NCBI RefSeq assembly: GCF_003688895.1
Contig: NZ_REFV01000012.1
Location: 62,001 to 126,000, forward strand
DNA: 64,000 nucleotides
Direction: 5' to 3'
Source of the DNA: Dokdonia sinensis
GTDB taxonomy: Bacteria > Bacteroidota > Bacteroidia > Flavobacteriales > Flavobacteriaceae
In this document: piece by piece, positions 1 to 9,790 of the stretch
Numbering within the stretch: position 1 is the first letter of the stretch
Layout: each line of letters starts with the position of its first letter
Translations under genes and position numbers: made by a program
The notes under the pieces: generated by a model
What the model was told of the DNA's origin: nothing
Seen by the model: the letters and a program-made list of their open reading frames with translations, nothing else
Database searches by the model: none

Positions 1-1554
1 CCCAGATTCATCTTGGTCGTTTTTACGCAGTGTGCGGCCACTTACACCTAGTCCCGGGTAGCCCTGTGCGAGTGATACACTCTGGACTATAGGGTTGTTT
101 TTAAATTTATTAAGGAGCGCATCTTCAGACTTGTTCTCTAATGCAACTGTTGCGTTTATGGCCAAGACTTGATTAGGGTTAAAACCTAAGTCCTTCGTCT
201 GCATAAACGTCATTTGTTTGTACATAACAGCAACGCTCACAATTAATATGACTGAGGCGGCAAACTGCACCACCACAAGTCCTTTGCGCACTAATTTTGC
301 TGCTCCCTTTCTAGCTGGAGAGGGGTTCATTATTTCTTTGGGTGAAAATTTAGAGAGATGTAATGCTGGGTACGATCCAGCCACTAGCGTAGTAATAATC
401 CATACGCCTAGGAGCAAGAAAAGAAAGGTAGGAGAGAGTACCTCTGCTACAACTATCGTTCTGCTTGTAATATCGTTAAAAAATGGTAGTGCAACTATAG
501 TGAGTACAATCCCAAGTGCAATAGCAATCCCAGTAATTAAAAATGTTTCCGTATAAAATCTGAGTATGAGGCTTTGTGTAGATGCTCCTAACGTTTTACT
601 TATGCCTACATCTTTTGTGCGCTTTTGAGAGCGCGCTGTCGTAAGATTCATATAATTAATGCAGGCAATAATAAGTATAAGAAAAGCTAGTAGTGTGAGA
701 TTGCGCACTTCATTAATATCCCCGTCACGCTTGCTGTAACTATCCAGGTAACCTCCAGAATATAAGTGGACCTCCTCCAACGGTTGTAAGCCGAAGGAGT
801 ACCATTGGTCTTCTTTAACCACATTCTTATTTAAAGTTGTTTGGATCTTACTTACAACCTCATCTATGTTTGTGTTGTCTACTGTATATATGTAGGTTTC
901 AAAACTAGAATTACTCCAAGAAGGGTTTTTATAAAAATTGAGGGTTTTAAAAGAGCCTACCATTGCCGCATCTAGGGTGCTGTTGCTAGGCAAATCTTCG
1001 TATACTCCGGTCACTTCAAGTTCGAGGCCATTATCTATGTTTAGGGTTTTCCCTATAATATCTATCGTTCCAAAATACTGTAAAGCACGACTTTGAGAAA
1101 GTGCAACTGCATTAGGCTTATCTAACGCTTTTTGACCATTGCCACGCAGGAAGGGGACATTAAAAATTTGGAACAACTCGGCGTCTGCCCAGTACAAATC
1201 CTTTTCTATAAACTGCTCGTCTCCAGCTTTTACAAAAGCATTTCCGCCAAAGTTATGACGATACATACGTGATGCTTTCTTAACCTCAGGAATGTCTGCC
1301 ACAATTGCTGGAGCGAGGGCTGCGGGAGCGTTTGTCCACGTTTCTTCGCCCTGGTCGCCATCTGTAAAGAGAAGGACACGCTGTATATTTTCTTTTTGAG
1401 CATACATCGTGTCAAAACTGCGCTCGTGACTTATAAATAAAAAAAGCAGTAATGTTATCGCTAGTCCCACAGAAAGGCCTAGAATATTGAGTACAGAAAA
1501 CTTAGGGTCTGATCGTAAGTTTCGCCAAGCAATTTTAATGTGGTTCTTAAACAT
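1..1554 (-). CDS. MacB/FtsX-type ABC permease, C-terminus cut by window edge
   Basis: The reading frame stays open from an ATG at 1554 to base 1 (518 codons) with no stop, so the gene continues outside the window. The start MFKNHIKIAWRNLRSD matches its four paralogues at 1.9-12.2 kb. One N-terminal membrane segment is followed by a large periplasmic MacB-like core, then the FtsX signature (INYMNLTTARSQKRTKDVGISKTLG), three membrane segments and the beginning of a second periplasmic core. Complete members are ~800 residues, so about 280 are missing. Such permeases work with a cytoplasmic ATPase; the likely partner is the ATPase at 12551-13252. The gene is separated from the upstream permease by 357 bp carrying its own candidate sigma-54 promoter, so it is probably a separate transcription unit. 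Substrate unknown. Confidence 0.9.
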   Translation of the reverse strand, partial: MFKNHIKIAWRNLRSDPKFSVLNILGLSVGLAITLLLFLFISHERSFDTMYAQKENIQRVLLFTDGDQGEETWTNAPAALAPAIVADIPEVKKASRMYRHNFGGNAFVKAGDEQFIEKDLYWADAELFQIFNVPFLRGNGQKALDKPNAVALSQSRALQYFGTIDIIGKTLNIDNGLELEVTGVYEDLPSNSTLDAAMVGSFKTLNFYKNPSWSNSSFETYIYTVDNTNIDEVVSKIQTTLNKNVVKEDQWYSFGLQPLEEVHLYSGGYLDSYSKRDGDINEVRNLTLLAFLILIIACINYMNLTTARSQKRTKDVGISKTLGASTQSLILRFYTETFLITGIAIALGIVLTIVALPFFNDITSRTIVVAEVLSPTFLFLLLGVWIITTLVAGSYPALHLSKFSPKEIMNPSPARKGAAKLVRKGLVVVQFAASVILIVSVAVMYKQMTFMQTKDLGFNPNQVLAINATVALENKSEDALLNKFKNNPIVQSVSLAQGYPGLGVSGRTLRKNDQDESG

Positions 1555-1633
1555 AGTTTTGTCTTTTATGCGACGTCTGGAATTTCATCCCATTTTTCAC
1601 TAGTGTTATTTCCTTTTAAGAGGTGTGATATTA

Positions 1634-1649
1634 CGCTTTCGCGAAAGCG
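1634..1649. repeat. Palindrome CGCTTTCGCGAAAGCG (intergenic)
   Basis: Exact copy between the first permease start (1554) and its candidate promoter (1685-1700), so it would lie in the mRNA leader and could fold there. Confidence 0.9.
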
Positions 1650-1684
1650 GAAAACTACCCATTTCCCAATCTGTTCTAATAAAG

Positions 1685-1700
1685 GTAACAATGATGCCAA
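1685..1700 (-). promoter_or_regulatory. Candidate sigma-54 promoter of the outermost permease
   Basis: The minus strand reads TTGGCATCATTGTTAC. It has a good -24 element (TTGGCA) and, ten bases after GG, TTAC in place of the canonical TTGC. It lies ~130 bp before the permease start at 1554 and 53 bp downstream of the tandem sites at 1753-1790. The divergent regulator at 15084 is a sigma-54 activator, which makes the call more likely; the -12 half is imperfect. Confidence 0.45.
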
Positions 1701-1752
1701 AACTGTAAGTTTCTATTTATCAATACTTTACAACTAAATCGAAAGAATAGAC

Positions 1753-1790
1753 TGTTCGATAATGATACACTCGCGTTCGGTAGTGATACA
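1753..1790. promoter_or_regulatory. Tandem candidate enhancer sites for the sigma-54 regulator
   Basis: Two direct copies, TGTTCGATAATGATACA (1753-1769) and CGTTCGGTAGTGATACA (1774-1790), start 21 bp apart, two helical turns. The same pair occurs at 14974-15012. Apart from these sites, the candidate promoter and two palindromes, the 1555-1911 spacer holds nothing recognisable. Confidence 0.55.
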
Positions 1791-1807
1791 GGTTGTTTTT
1801 CTGGATA

Positions 1808-1823
1808 CGCTTTCGCGAAAGCG
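1808..1823. repeat. Palindrome CGCTTTCGCGAAAGCG (intergenic)
   Basis: Exact copy about 90 bp past the stop of the permease gene ending at 1912 and 18 bp from the tandem enhancer-like sites. It could act as a bidirectional hairpin between the two transcription units. Confidence 0.9.
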
Positions 1824-1911
1824 AACTCAAAAAAACACGACCAAAGAGAGAGCACAGCGGTAAAGTGTAATAAAGCCAAGACCAAGCATCCCCCCTTTTT
1901 GGCTAAAGTAT

Positions 1912-4359
1912 TTACTCCGTTTTCAGACTTTCCACAGGATTTTTCATCGCGGTGGAGATGGTTCTTATACTCATTATGACGAGAGCCACAACAACCATCG
2001 CAATACCGCTCAGGGCAAATACCCACCAGCTCATTTCGGTTTTGTAAGCATAGTCTTGAAGCCAGCTTTTTATTCCCAGATAAGCCAATGGTAGAGCGAT
2101 AATAAATGCAATACCTACTAGTATTAGAAAATCTTTACAGAGTAAGGTGTTTAGTTGTAGCAGAGAAGCGCCTAAAACTTTGCGTATGCCTATTTCTTTG
2201 GTTCTCCGTTCTGTGGTGTGTATAACTAATCCGAACAAACCTAGACAACTAATTACTACTGAGAGTCCTGTGGACCAATTTAAGAGGTTTGAGATTCGTT
2301 GTTCTCTCGCATAAAATCTAGCTATCGTTTCATCCATAAATTGCACTTTAAATTGTGCCTCGGGATAAATACTTAAGTATTTTCCTTCGACACTTGCAAG
2401 TATTTTTTGCCAGCTTTCTGTATCACTTGCTGGTAAGGAGAGGTGTACATTTTTATACATAGAGCGCCAGCTCCTTTGTAGGTCACCGCTAAAAACCATA
2501 GGTGATACGCCACTCCTTAATGAGCGCTGATTAAAATCACTCATAACCCCTACAATTTCTATATCCTCTCCATCTCTTTTTAAAGTTTTTCCAATAATAT
2601 CGTGAGGATTCTGAAAACCAAACTTTTCAAGCCCAGTCTGATTAATTACAAACTCATTTATTGTATCATTTAAAGGTTTACGACCAGCTAAAAGTTGTAT
2701 ATCGTACAATTCTAGATAACGGTGGTCACCATAAATAAGCTCGACCTCCATACGTATATCCTTATCCCCATCTAATAATTGCATCCCACCAGAATGCTCA
2801 CTGAATGATGCTGGAGGTGAGCCTCCTAAACTGACATCTTTTAATCCGGGAATCGTCTTTATCGCATTTGCGAGGACTTGCTTCTTTGTAATTCCAGCAT
2901 CGCTCCAGGGGGTTTGAATGTAGGCAATAGCTGTAGTTTTAAAACCCATATCCTGACTCATTAAAAAATAGATTTGCTTACTTACAAGTAAGGTTGCTAT
3001 AATAAAAATCTGAGCAATTGAAAATTGAAATACCGTTAGGAACTTGCGTAAGTTGTTTTTGTCGCCCGCACTAACTTCTTGACCTTTTAATACTTTCGCG
3101 GGTTGAAATCTTGATAATACCAGACTCGGATAAAATCCAGAAAGTATTGTAACAATGACTAACAAAACAATTATAGCGGTAATTACTATAGGATTTAACA
3201 AAAGACTAATATCGAATTGGGCGGGTACAAAATCACTAAAAACCTGTAGTAACCAAATGGCGAGTATGATAGATACAATTGTTGCTATTAAGGTGAGAAT
3301 AAATGTTTCTCCTAGAAACTGCGCAATGAGTTGTTTTTTAGAACCACCTAATGTTTTGCGTATTCCTATTTCTTTTGCTCGCTGTGCCGCTTGCGCGGTG
3401 TTAAGGTTAATAAAGTTCACGCAGCCTAGAAGCAGAAGGAATAGCGCAACGATAGCAAGACCTACTAGCGTTTCTTTGTTTGCTTGTTCTTGATTATAAT
3501 CATAAATCCCATAGTTTTCATTAAAATGAATATCACTTAGAGGCTGTAGTTTAAAATATTGTTTCTGGTTAAATTCCTTAGCATATTTATCCCTATTTTT
3601 TAAAGAGATTTCTTCTAGTTCACGTTCAATAAGTTCGATACGAGCGGCAGGTGTTAACTTTACAAAGACTTGACTTGACGAGTTTGTCCATCCCCATTGC
3701 CCGTCTACAACGGCATCTTTTTGTCCCGTTTGTATAGCTGTAGGAAGGGAGATAAATTCTTCAAAAACGATGTCTGTACGTTTGTCAAAATTTGCTACTA
3801 CACCTTTGACAACTGTTCGTATGGAATCGTTATAGACAAGCTCCTTACCGATAATATCACTAGGTTCTTGGTTAGGGAAATAACGTTGAGCTCGTTTTTG
3901 CGAAAGCACCACCTCATTGGGATTTTTAAAAAGTCCTTCCTTAGTTCCGGCAAGCCACTTATACGTAAAAATGTCAAAATAGTCTGCCTCTGCAAACACC
4001 ATAAAAGTAGGCCTTTTGAACTCCTCGTCCATACTTTTGGATTTTACAGAATTAGCGTTCCAGGTATAGAAGTAACCTGCTGCTTCTATTCCAGGAAGAT
4101 CTGTTTTAGCAGTTAGGCGAAGTGGTATCGGGACGCCCGGGTTATAACTCAAACCATCCGGTGATTCAAAGTCAGAGACTATTCTATAAATTCTATCCCC
4201 GTCTTTATGAAACGTATCGAACGTAAAATCATAATACACCATCATCCCGATGACAAAAGCCGCGCTTAATCCTATAGAAAGGCTAATGATGTTAATTGCA
4301 GAAAACACTTTGTGCTTCCACAGATTGCGCCACGCTATTTTGAAATAATTGCTTATCAT
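1912..4359 (-). CDS. MacB/FtsX-type ABC permease (815 aa)
   Basis: Full-length member with the expected (1 TM + periplasmic core + 3 TM) x 2 plan. TM1 is near residues 18-44. The FtsX signature FINLNTAQAAQRAKEIGIRK lies near 314-339, the second copy RRTKEIGIRKVLGAS ends at ~732, and the tail is NPVESLKTE. An in-frame ATG at 4476 would add 39 residues, but these translate palindromic repeat DNA. The start at 4359 (MISNYFKIAWRNLWKHK) matches the paralogues. It is probably co-transcribed with the three permeases, ATPase and adaptor upstream, although repeat-filled spacers of 150-360 bp separate them. Family knowledge suggests an efflux or lipoprotein/peptide-handling complex; substrate unknown. 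Confidence 0.93.
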   Translation of the reverse strand: MISNYFKIAWRNLWKHKVFSAINIISLSIGLSAAFVIGMMVYYDFTFDTFHKDGDRIYRIVSDFESPDGLSYNPGVPIPLRLTAKTDLPGIEAAGYFYTWNANSVKSKSMDEEFKRPTFMVFAEADYFDIFTYKWLAGTKEGLFKNPNEVVLSQKRAQRYFPNQEPSDIIGKELVYNDSIRTVVKGVVANFDKRTDIVFEEFISLPTAIQTGQKDAVVDGQWGWTNSSSQVFVKLTPAARIELIERELEEISLKNRDKYAKEFNQKQYFKLQPLSDIHFNENYGIYDYNQEQANKETLVGLAIVALFLLLLGCVNFINLNTAQAAQRAKEIGIRKTLGGSKKQLIAQFLGETFILTLIATIVSIILAIWLLQVFSDFVPAQFDISLLLNPIVITAIIVLLVIVTILSGFYPSLVLSRFQPAKVLKGQEVSAGDKNNLRKFLTVFQFSIAQIFIIATLLVSKQIYFLMSQDMGFKTTAIAYIQTPWSDAGITKKQVLANAIKTIPGLKDVSLGGSPPASFSEHSGGMQLLDGDKDIRMEVELIYGDHRYLELYDIQLLAGRKPLNDTINEFVINQTGLEKFGFQNPHDIIGKTLKRDGEDIEIVGVMSDFNQRSLRSGVSPMVFSGDLQRSWRSMYKNVHLSLPASDTESWQKILASVEGKYLSIYPEAQFKVQFMDETIARFYAREQRISNLLNWSTGLSVVISCLGLFGLVIHTTERRTKEIGIRKVLGASLLQLNTLLCKDFLILVGIAFIIALPLAYLGIKSWLQDYAYKTEMSWWVFALSGIAMVVVALVIMSIRTISTAMKNPVESLKTE

Positions 4360-4369
4360 ATTTTTTTTC

Positions 4370-4576
4370 ACTTCCGCGAAGGTGGAAATCTCATTCCGTA
4401 CTTCGCAATTGCTAATTTTATTCCGGAGGTTTCGATACAATTTTATGATTTCGCTTTCACGAAATGATAAAATCACTCAACCACCTTTGATTGTGCTTAT
4501 GTTTTCACTTAATATCCGTGAGACGGATATCCCGTCCATCTTAGTGATATTTTCTTTTTACGCTTTCGCGAAAGCG
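4370..4576. repeat. Composite palindromic repeat cluster
   Basis: Several elements lie in order. A stem ACTTCCGCGAAGGTGGAAAT is at 4370-4389. A unit runs from GGAGGTTTCGATACAA (4425) through a variable inverted repeat to ATCACTCAACCACCTTTGA (ends 4490). ATATCCGTGAGACGGATAT is at 4512-4530 and the 16-bp palindrome CGCTTTCGCGAAAGCG at 4561-4576. The same order recurs at 12390-12547. It fills the spacer between two permeases. Confidence 0.85.
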
Positions 4577-4619
4577 TAATTCTAACTCCCCCATTTGTTC
4601 CCCTTTGGGGCTAGAGGAA

Positions 4620-7040
4620 TTATTCTGTTTTTAAACTCTTTACAGGATTTGCTGCTGCAGATCTGTATGAAACAACACTGACAATCGTTGCGGCAAGTGC
4701 TAACACAGCGAGTCCTACGAAAATGAACGTAAGTGGTTGTATATCTACGCGATATGCAAAATTATCTAACCAATTCTGAGTTACCCACCACGCCAGCGGC
4801 GTACTTACAATGAGAGCAATGACTACAAAAGAAACATACTCCCTAACAGAAAGTTTTAAAATTTGAGGAATCGTCGCTCCAAGCACCTTACGTATCCCAA
4901 TCTCTTTCGTTTTACCCACAATTAAGAGTAGCGTAATTCCTATAATCCCAATACTTGCGAGAAAAATCGCTATACCGTTAAGAACAAAAACGAGTGTTGC
5001 AGTTTTTGTATCCGTCTGGTGCAGTCGTTGAAAATTCTCATCGAGAAACTCAATATTCAGCGGGAAAGTATTATCCATTTTTTCATAGGCAGCGTTGATT
5101 TTGGCAAGTGTACTTTCAGTTGCATTAGTATCATAAGAAACAATGCTCATCCCACCCATCCGAACTCGATCTGAAACTGTAATGAAATAGGGCGCCACAG
5201 ATTCTCGTAAAGAAAACACATTGATATCTTCATAAATACCGTCTATGGTAAATGGGAACCCGTACGAACCATCTTCATTTTGATAATCAGGTTCTGTTAT
5301 GATTTGCGTTCCTATAAGTTGATCAGTAGAGATTCTTTTGAGTTTTGCAAAACGGGTAGCCGCAGACCTATTAATTAGTGTCCGGCGAGTATGCTCTTCT
5401 ATGTTTTCAAAAACGGAAGGCGCCAGCGTTGTCTTTAAGTCATACGCTTGCACGGCATCATAATCCAGATAAAACTGATTAGAATCCTCATAAATTGTTT
5501 CTAACCCTTCCAGTTTATAACGTATGTTGTTGAATGTTTCAATTCCAAAAGAAGAACCGTTTCCCACCTTTTTAATTTCAGGAATCGCCTCTAATTGTTG
5601 CTGGAAAACATCAATATTATCGGGAGATGAATAGGCAAACAAGATTCCTTCTTTCTGAAAACCGAGATCTTTATTCTCAATAAACTGGATTTGCTTATAC
5701 ATAAAATATGAAACCGATGTCACCCCTATCAATATTGCAAACTGGCTTACGATTAAATACTTGCGCATCGAGAAACGTTCGAACTGCTTCTCACTAAGTT
5801 TTTCTTTAAAAAGGCTTAGCGTATTTTTAGATGATAAAAGAATAGCAGGTGCCAGACTTGCTAAAATCCCGACAACCAACGCAACGGCAAGCACTATTGC
5901 AAATACTCCTATATCAGAAAATGGATTGCTTGCTAAAGCAACTCCCATAAAGTCATTAAAAAATGGAACGGCTACAAAAATGGTTATAAGTAATACTGGA
6001 AGCGAAACCAACACAAGTATAACAGCTTCCATTAAAAATTGAGATGCAATCCTATTACTAGAAGCGCCTAACACTTTACGTACGCCTATGACTTTAGACT
6101 GTTTGGTTTTAAGCGCAAGTGTGAAATTTGCATAATTAAATAGCGTGATGAGAATTATTAGAATCCCAAAAGCACCTATTAAATACATATAGTTAGCATT
6201 ACCTGGAGGCTTTAATTCATAGAGAATATTAGACTTAAGGTGGATGTCTGTAACTTTTTGAAGAAAATTTCCCTTGTAGGTTTTATTTGTTGCAAGTGAT
6301 GGGTCAATTTTCAGCATTTCAGCATTGTAGCCTTTTGTGACAATATCAGGGTTAGTTGCGGGTAGCAACTGTACATACATATGACTTCCCCAATAATCTA
6401 TTCTTTCTACATTTGTCGCAATGTTATAGTCAAAATGTGAGTTTGCTGGCACATCCTTGATTACAGCGGCAACTGTAAACGTTTGACCTGCGATGGTAAC
6501 TGGTTCGTCTATGAGGCTATTTAAATCTGCTTGACCTTTGAGTTTATCTGCCGTAGTTTCATTTAGAATTACAGTATTTCTTAGATTTTTAAATCTATCA
6601 AAACTACCCGCGAGGAGCTCCCACGTAAACATCTCGACAAATCCCGCGGCAGCATTTGTGGATAAAATTTTATCTTGTTCAATCTGCACATTGTTGTAAC
6701 GCAAGTACTCCGTATCGTTCGTTACAAAAAACTGAGTCGCATTTTCAATCCCAGCGACATTTTTAATTCCCGCTATTTGCTTTTGCTGTTCCTCACCTAC
6801 AGATGAACTATAGTTGCCAAAACCTACTACCGCATAATCTTGGGCTCGGTAAGTTCTCCCCACACGATATAAATGGTCGCTATTCTGGTGAAATTCATCA
6901 TAACTATTTTCAAACTTGAGATATCCTATCGCGATATATATCACGAGCAAGCCCACTACTAGACTAGTTATATTTAATACTGTAAAAAGTGGATTCCCCT
7001 TTAAACCTCTAAGTGCGATACGTAAACTGTTTTTGAACAT
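4620..7040 (-). CDS. MacB/FtsX-type ABC permease (806 aa), divergent first FtsX motif
   Basis: Same two-module architecture as its neighbours. The start MFKNSLRIALRGLKGNPLF is at 7040; a longer start at 7091 would read through a CCCTTCGACTGCGCTCAGGG repeat and is rejected. The first FtsX signature (near 305-327, NYANFTLALKTKQSKVIGVRK) departs from the N-x-x-T-A-R/Q form kept by the other four. The second, KTKEIGIRKVLGAT, ends near 723 and is normal, and the tail is NPVKSLKTE. It is the most diverged of the five paralogues and may form a heterodimer with one of them. ATP would come from the 12551-13252 ATPase. Substrate unknown. Confidence 0.92.
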   Translation of the reverse strand: MFKNSLRIALRGLKGNPLFTVLNITSLVVGLLVIYIAIGYLKFENSYDEFHQNSDHLYRVGRTYRAQDYAVVGFGNYSSSVGEEQQKQIAGIKNVAGIENATQFFVTNDTEYLRYNNVQIEQDKILSTNAAAGFVEMFTWELLAGSFDRFKNLRNTVILNETTADKLKGQADLNSLIDEPVTIAGQTFTVAAVIKDVPANSHFDYNIATNVERIDYWGSHMYVQLLPATNPDIVTKGYNAEMLKIDPSLATNKTYKGNFLQKVTDIHLKSNILYELKPPGNANYMYLIGAFGILIILITLFNYANFTLALKTKQSKVIGVRKVLGASSNRIASQFLMEAVILVLVSLPVLLITIFVAVPFFNDFMGVALASNPFSDIGVFAIVLAVALVVGILASLAPAILLSSKNTLSLFKEKLSEKQFERFSMRKYLIVSQFAILIGVTSVSYFMYKQIQFIENKDLGFQKEGILFAYSSPDNIDVFQQQLEAIPEIKKVGNGSSFGIETFNNIRYKLEGLETIYEDSNQFYLDYDAVQAYDLKTTLAPSVFENIEEHTRRTLINRSAATRFAKLKRISTDQLIGTQIITEPDYQNEDGSYGFPFTIDGIYEDINVFSLRESVAPYFITVSDRVRMGGMSIVSYDTNATESTLAKINAAYEKMDNTFPLNIEFLDENFQRLHQTDTKTATLVFVLNGIAIFLASIGIIGITLLLIVGKTKEIGIRKVLGATIPQILKLSVREYVSFVVIALIVSTPLAWWVTQNWLDNFAYRVDIQPLTFIFVGLAVLALAATIVSVVSYRSAAANPVKSLKTE

Positions 7041-7057
7041 AGTCTTTATAATTTTTG

Positions 7058-7159
7058 CCCTTCGACTGCGCTCAGGGCTCGGTTTATTCACTTAATATCT
7101 GCGGAGGGGGATATCCCATCCACCCTAGCGGTGTTTTCTTTTACGCTTTCGCGAAACCG
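7058..7159. repeat. Repeat cluster between permease genes
   Basis: Contains CCCTTCGACTGCGCTCAGGG (7058-7077), ATATCTGCGGAGGGGGATAT (7095-7114) and a one-mismatch copy of the 16-bp palindrome ending in ACCG (7144-7159). The last two are in the same order and spacing as at 4512-4576 and 12484-12547. Confidence 0.8.
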
Positions 7160-7219
7160 TAAAATTCATCCTCAAATTTTCTCATCTTCTCATCTTCTAA
7201 TTACCTCATTTGCTCATTA

Positions 7220-9619
7220 CTATTCCGTCCTCAAACTCTTTACAGGATTTGCAACCGCGGCTTTAATCGCTTGAAAACTCACGGTTATAATCGTAATCAA
7301 TAACGCACCTGCGCCAGCAATTAAGAATATTTCCGCCGAAATATCTGTTCGATACGAGAACTTCTCTACCCATCCGCTCATAAAATAATAAGCGAGTGGC
7401 GCTGCAATTAATAACGCAATCCCAACGAGAATTACGAAGTCTTTTGAAAGTAGTATCCAGAGGTTAGTAACCGTCGCGCCCAATACTTTACGCACGCCTA
7501 TTTCTTTGGTGCGCTGTTCGGCAACAAAGGAGGCGAGACCAAATAATCCTAAGCAACTTATGAGAATGGCGAGGAGTGTGAATATACTAGAAAGGCTGGC
7601 GATGCGTTCTTCTGCAATAAAATTTTGTGCATACTCATCATCTACAAAATCGTAGGAGAAGGGCAAATCAGGAAAATTAGATTTGAATATGTTTTCAATC
7701 GTTGATAGGCTCTCACCTATTGCTTTATCTTCTTTTAATCTTACAAAATAATAGCCTCCTGTCCCGTGACCAAATAGATACATTTGTGGGTAAACGGGCT
7801 CATAAGCGCTTTCATTAACTACATCCTTTACTACGCCTACAATTTGCATTGGTATATCGTTAGGATCAGGATCTTTAAACCTAATAAACTTACCTACTGG
7901 ATCTTCAATCCCCATATAGGCGACGGCTGTTTCGTTTAGAATGACAGAAGTAGAGTCTGTTGCAAAGTCACGCGAAAAAAATCTGCCTTTTGCTATTTCC
8001 ATCCCAACAGCATCCATATAATCAAAAGAAATAGCCATCTGTGCAAAGCTCTCGTCAAAATCGGCTGGCTTCCCATCCCACACAAATCCAGAAGAATAAT
8101 TCCATATTGTAGTACTCGGACTCGTACCCCATCCCATTTGAGAAACAGCGCCAGATTGTAAAAACTGATTGCGCATCATTTCATACTTTTCTGAAAAATC
8201 CTGACTGGAGGTCGGTATTTGAATCAGCTGCGCTGTGTCGAGCCCGACGGGTCTGTTTTTACTGAAATCTATTTGGTTTTTCACAACCAGCGTCCCGATA
8301 ATAAGCGCTATTGAAACTGTAAATTGTGTAACGACCAGCACCTTTCGCGGAAGCGAAGCATTTCTACCCATTTTAAATGTTCCTTTAAGCACTTTTATGG
8401 GTTTAAACGATGATAAATAGAATGCAGGATAACTACCCGAGATAAATGCTGTGAGTATAATAAACAATATAGAGACTCCCCAAAAAACTGGATTAGTCCA
8501 AGGGAAACTCACCGTCTTACCCGCTAGCAAATTAAAAGAGTTAATAGATAATAAAACCAATCCTATAGCAATGATATAAGCAAACACCACCACTAAAAAT
8601 GACTCGCTCAAAAATTGATTTATGAGTTGGCTACGTGATGAACCTATGGACTTGCGAATCCCAACTTCTAGCGCGCGCTTTTCTGAACGAGCGGTACTGA
8701 GGTTCATAAAATTAATACTCGCCAGTATAAGCACAAAAAGACCAATCAGACCAAATAACCAAACGTTATCTATTCTCCCTCCAGCCTGCACACCATTTTC
8801 AAATTGACCATATAAATACCAGTCCGTCATTGGGAACACAAACAACCTCGGGTCAAATGTATCTCCCCTAGGGTCATTGTCCTTTTTTACATTCTCGATT
8901 CTCGTATTTACAGCAGTTAAATCTGCATTTTCTGATAGTTTTACAAACAGGTCAAAGGAGTTATAATCCCAGTTTGTATCCTGATTTTCTAACCAGCTCC
9001 ATCGGACATCCTTGTAATGCTCAAAAGTCATTAGGAATCCAAGATCTGTAAAGCTATTGTTTGCGGGAATGTCTTTATATACCCCCGTGACTTCCATACT
9101 GTGCTCGTTATTTGAAACAATGACCCTACCTACAGCATTGTCATTTCCGAACAATGATTTTGCTGTAGTTTGAGATAATAAGATGGAGTTCTTAGCTTTT
9201 AAGCCACCACGAGTTCCCTCGATCATTTCTAGTTCCAAAAGGCTTGTAGCACTTTCTTGCATAAAGCGACCTCTGCTCGATATTACCTTGTCACCTACAG
9301 ACAGATACCGACCGTTATTACGGGACGACATCACAATATTCTCAAACACATCGCCAAAATTATCGCGCAACTGAAATTCTAACGCTAGTGGGATGGTCTC
9401 ATTAGATTGAACCTCTCCGTTAACCGTTTGGTGTTGCATCACTCGAGCAATGCGATGTTTATTTTCAAAGTGATTATCGTAGTCAAACTCATCTGCAATC
9501 CACAGACCTATTATTATCGTTACAGTGAGACCTAAAGCAAGGCCAAAAATGTTTATAAAAGAATACACCTTATTGTTTCTAAGGTTTCTCCAGGCTATTT
9601 TTAGGTTGTTTTTGAACAT
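7220..9619 (-). CDS. MacB/FtsX-type ABC permease (799 aa)
   Basis: Canonical member. MFKNNLKIAWRNLRNNKVYS leads into TM1 (about 20-43). A periplasmic core follows, then the FtsX signature at 303-328 (NFMNLSTARSEKRALEVGIRK) and three membrane segments. TM5 and a second core come next. The second signature RTKEIGVRKVLGAT ends near 716, followed by the last three membrane segments and the tail NPVKSLRTE. The start at 9619 needs no correction, because the repeat unit at 9638 lies just upstream. The gene is collinear with the adaptor/ATPase set. Function is inferred from family only. Confidence 0.93.
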   Translation of the reverse strand: MFKNNLKIAWRNLRNNKVYSFINIFGLALGLTVTIIIGLWIADEFDYDNHFENKHRIARVMQHQTVNGEVQSNETIPLALEFQLRDNFGDVFENIVMSSRNNGRYLSVGDKVISSRGRFMQESATSLLELEMIEGTRGGLKAKNSILLSQTTAKSLFGNDNAVGRVIVSNNEHSMEVTGVYKDIPANNSFTDLGFLMTFEHYKDVRWSWLENQDTNWDYNSFDLFVKLSENADLTAVNTRIENVKKDNDPRGDTFDPRLFVFPMTDWYLYGQFENGVQAGGRIDNVWLFGLIGLFVLILASINFMNLSTARSEKRALEVGIRKSIGSSRSQLINQFLSESFLVVVFAYIIAIGLVLLSINSFNLLAGKTVSFPWTNPVFWGVSILFIILTAFISGSYPAFYLSSFKPIKVLKGTFKMGRNASLPRKVLVVTQFTVSIALIIGTLVVKNQIDFSKNRPVGLDTAQLIQIPTSSQDFSEKYEMMRNQFLQSGAVSQMGWGTSPSTTIWNYSSGFVWDGKPADFDESFAQMAISFDYMDAVGMEIAKGRFFSRDFATDSTSVILNETAVAYMGIEDPVGKFIRFKDPDPNDIPMQIVGVVKDVVNESAYEPVYPQMYLFGHGTGGYYFVRLKEDKAIGESLSTIENIFKSNFPDLPFSYDFVDDEYAQNFIAEERIASLSSIFTLLAILISCLGLFGLASFVAEQRTKEIGVRKVLGATVTNLWILLSKDFVILVGIALLIAAPLAYYFMSGWVEKFSYRTDISAEIFLIAGAGALLITIITVSFQAIKAAVANPVKSLRTE

Positions 9620-9637
9620 AATTTTTTATTTCATTCT

Positions 9638-9749
9638 GGAGGTTTCGATACAATTTTTTAAAAAGCCTTTAGCTTTTTGAAAAATCACTCAACCACTTTT
9701 AATTGTTCTGTTCCTTATTATTTTTTATTTACACGCTTTCGCGAAAGCG
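9638..9749. repeat. GGAGGTTTCGATAC / ACTCAACCAC unit plus 16-bp palindrome
   Basis: The unit begins GGAGGTTTCGATACAA (9638), carries an internal inverted repeat (AAAAAGC..GCTTTTT) and ends ATCACTCAACCACTTTTAATTG (9705). The palindrome CGCTTTCGCGAAAGCG follows at 9734-9749. The ATATCC..GGATAT element found between them elsewhere is missing here. Confidence 0.82.
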
Positions 9750-9790
9750 TGCTCAAATCAATTTCATTCATTCCCTTTTGGGGTAGGGGC

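Noticed and set aside
66-80. TGTGCGAGTGATACA resembles the enhancer-like sites
   Set aside because: It lies within the permease coding sequence, is two bases shorter than the consensus and is unpaired.
218-556. 112-codon plus-strand ORF
   Set aside because: It is the shadow of the truncated permease on the minus strand.
4360-4476. 39-residue N-terminal extension of the permease
   Set aside because: The extension translates repeat DNA, and paralogues start at the equivalent of 4359.
7041-7091. 17-residue N-terminal extension of the permease
   Set aside because: It translates a CCCTTCGACT..GCTCAGGG repeat; MFKNS at 7040 fits the family.
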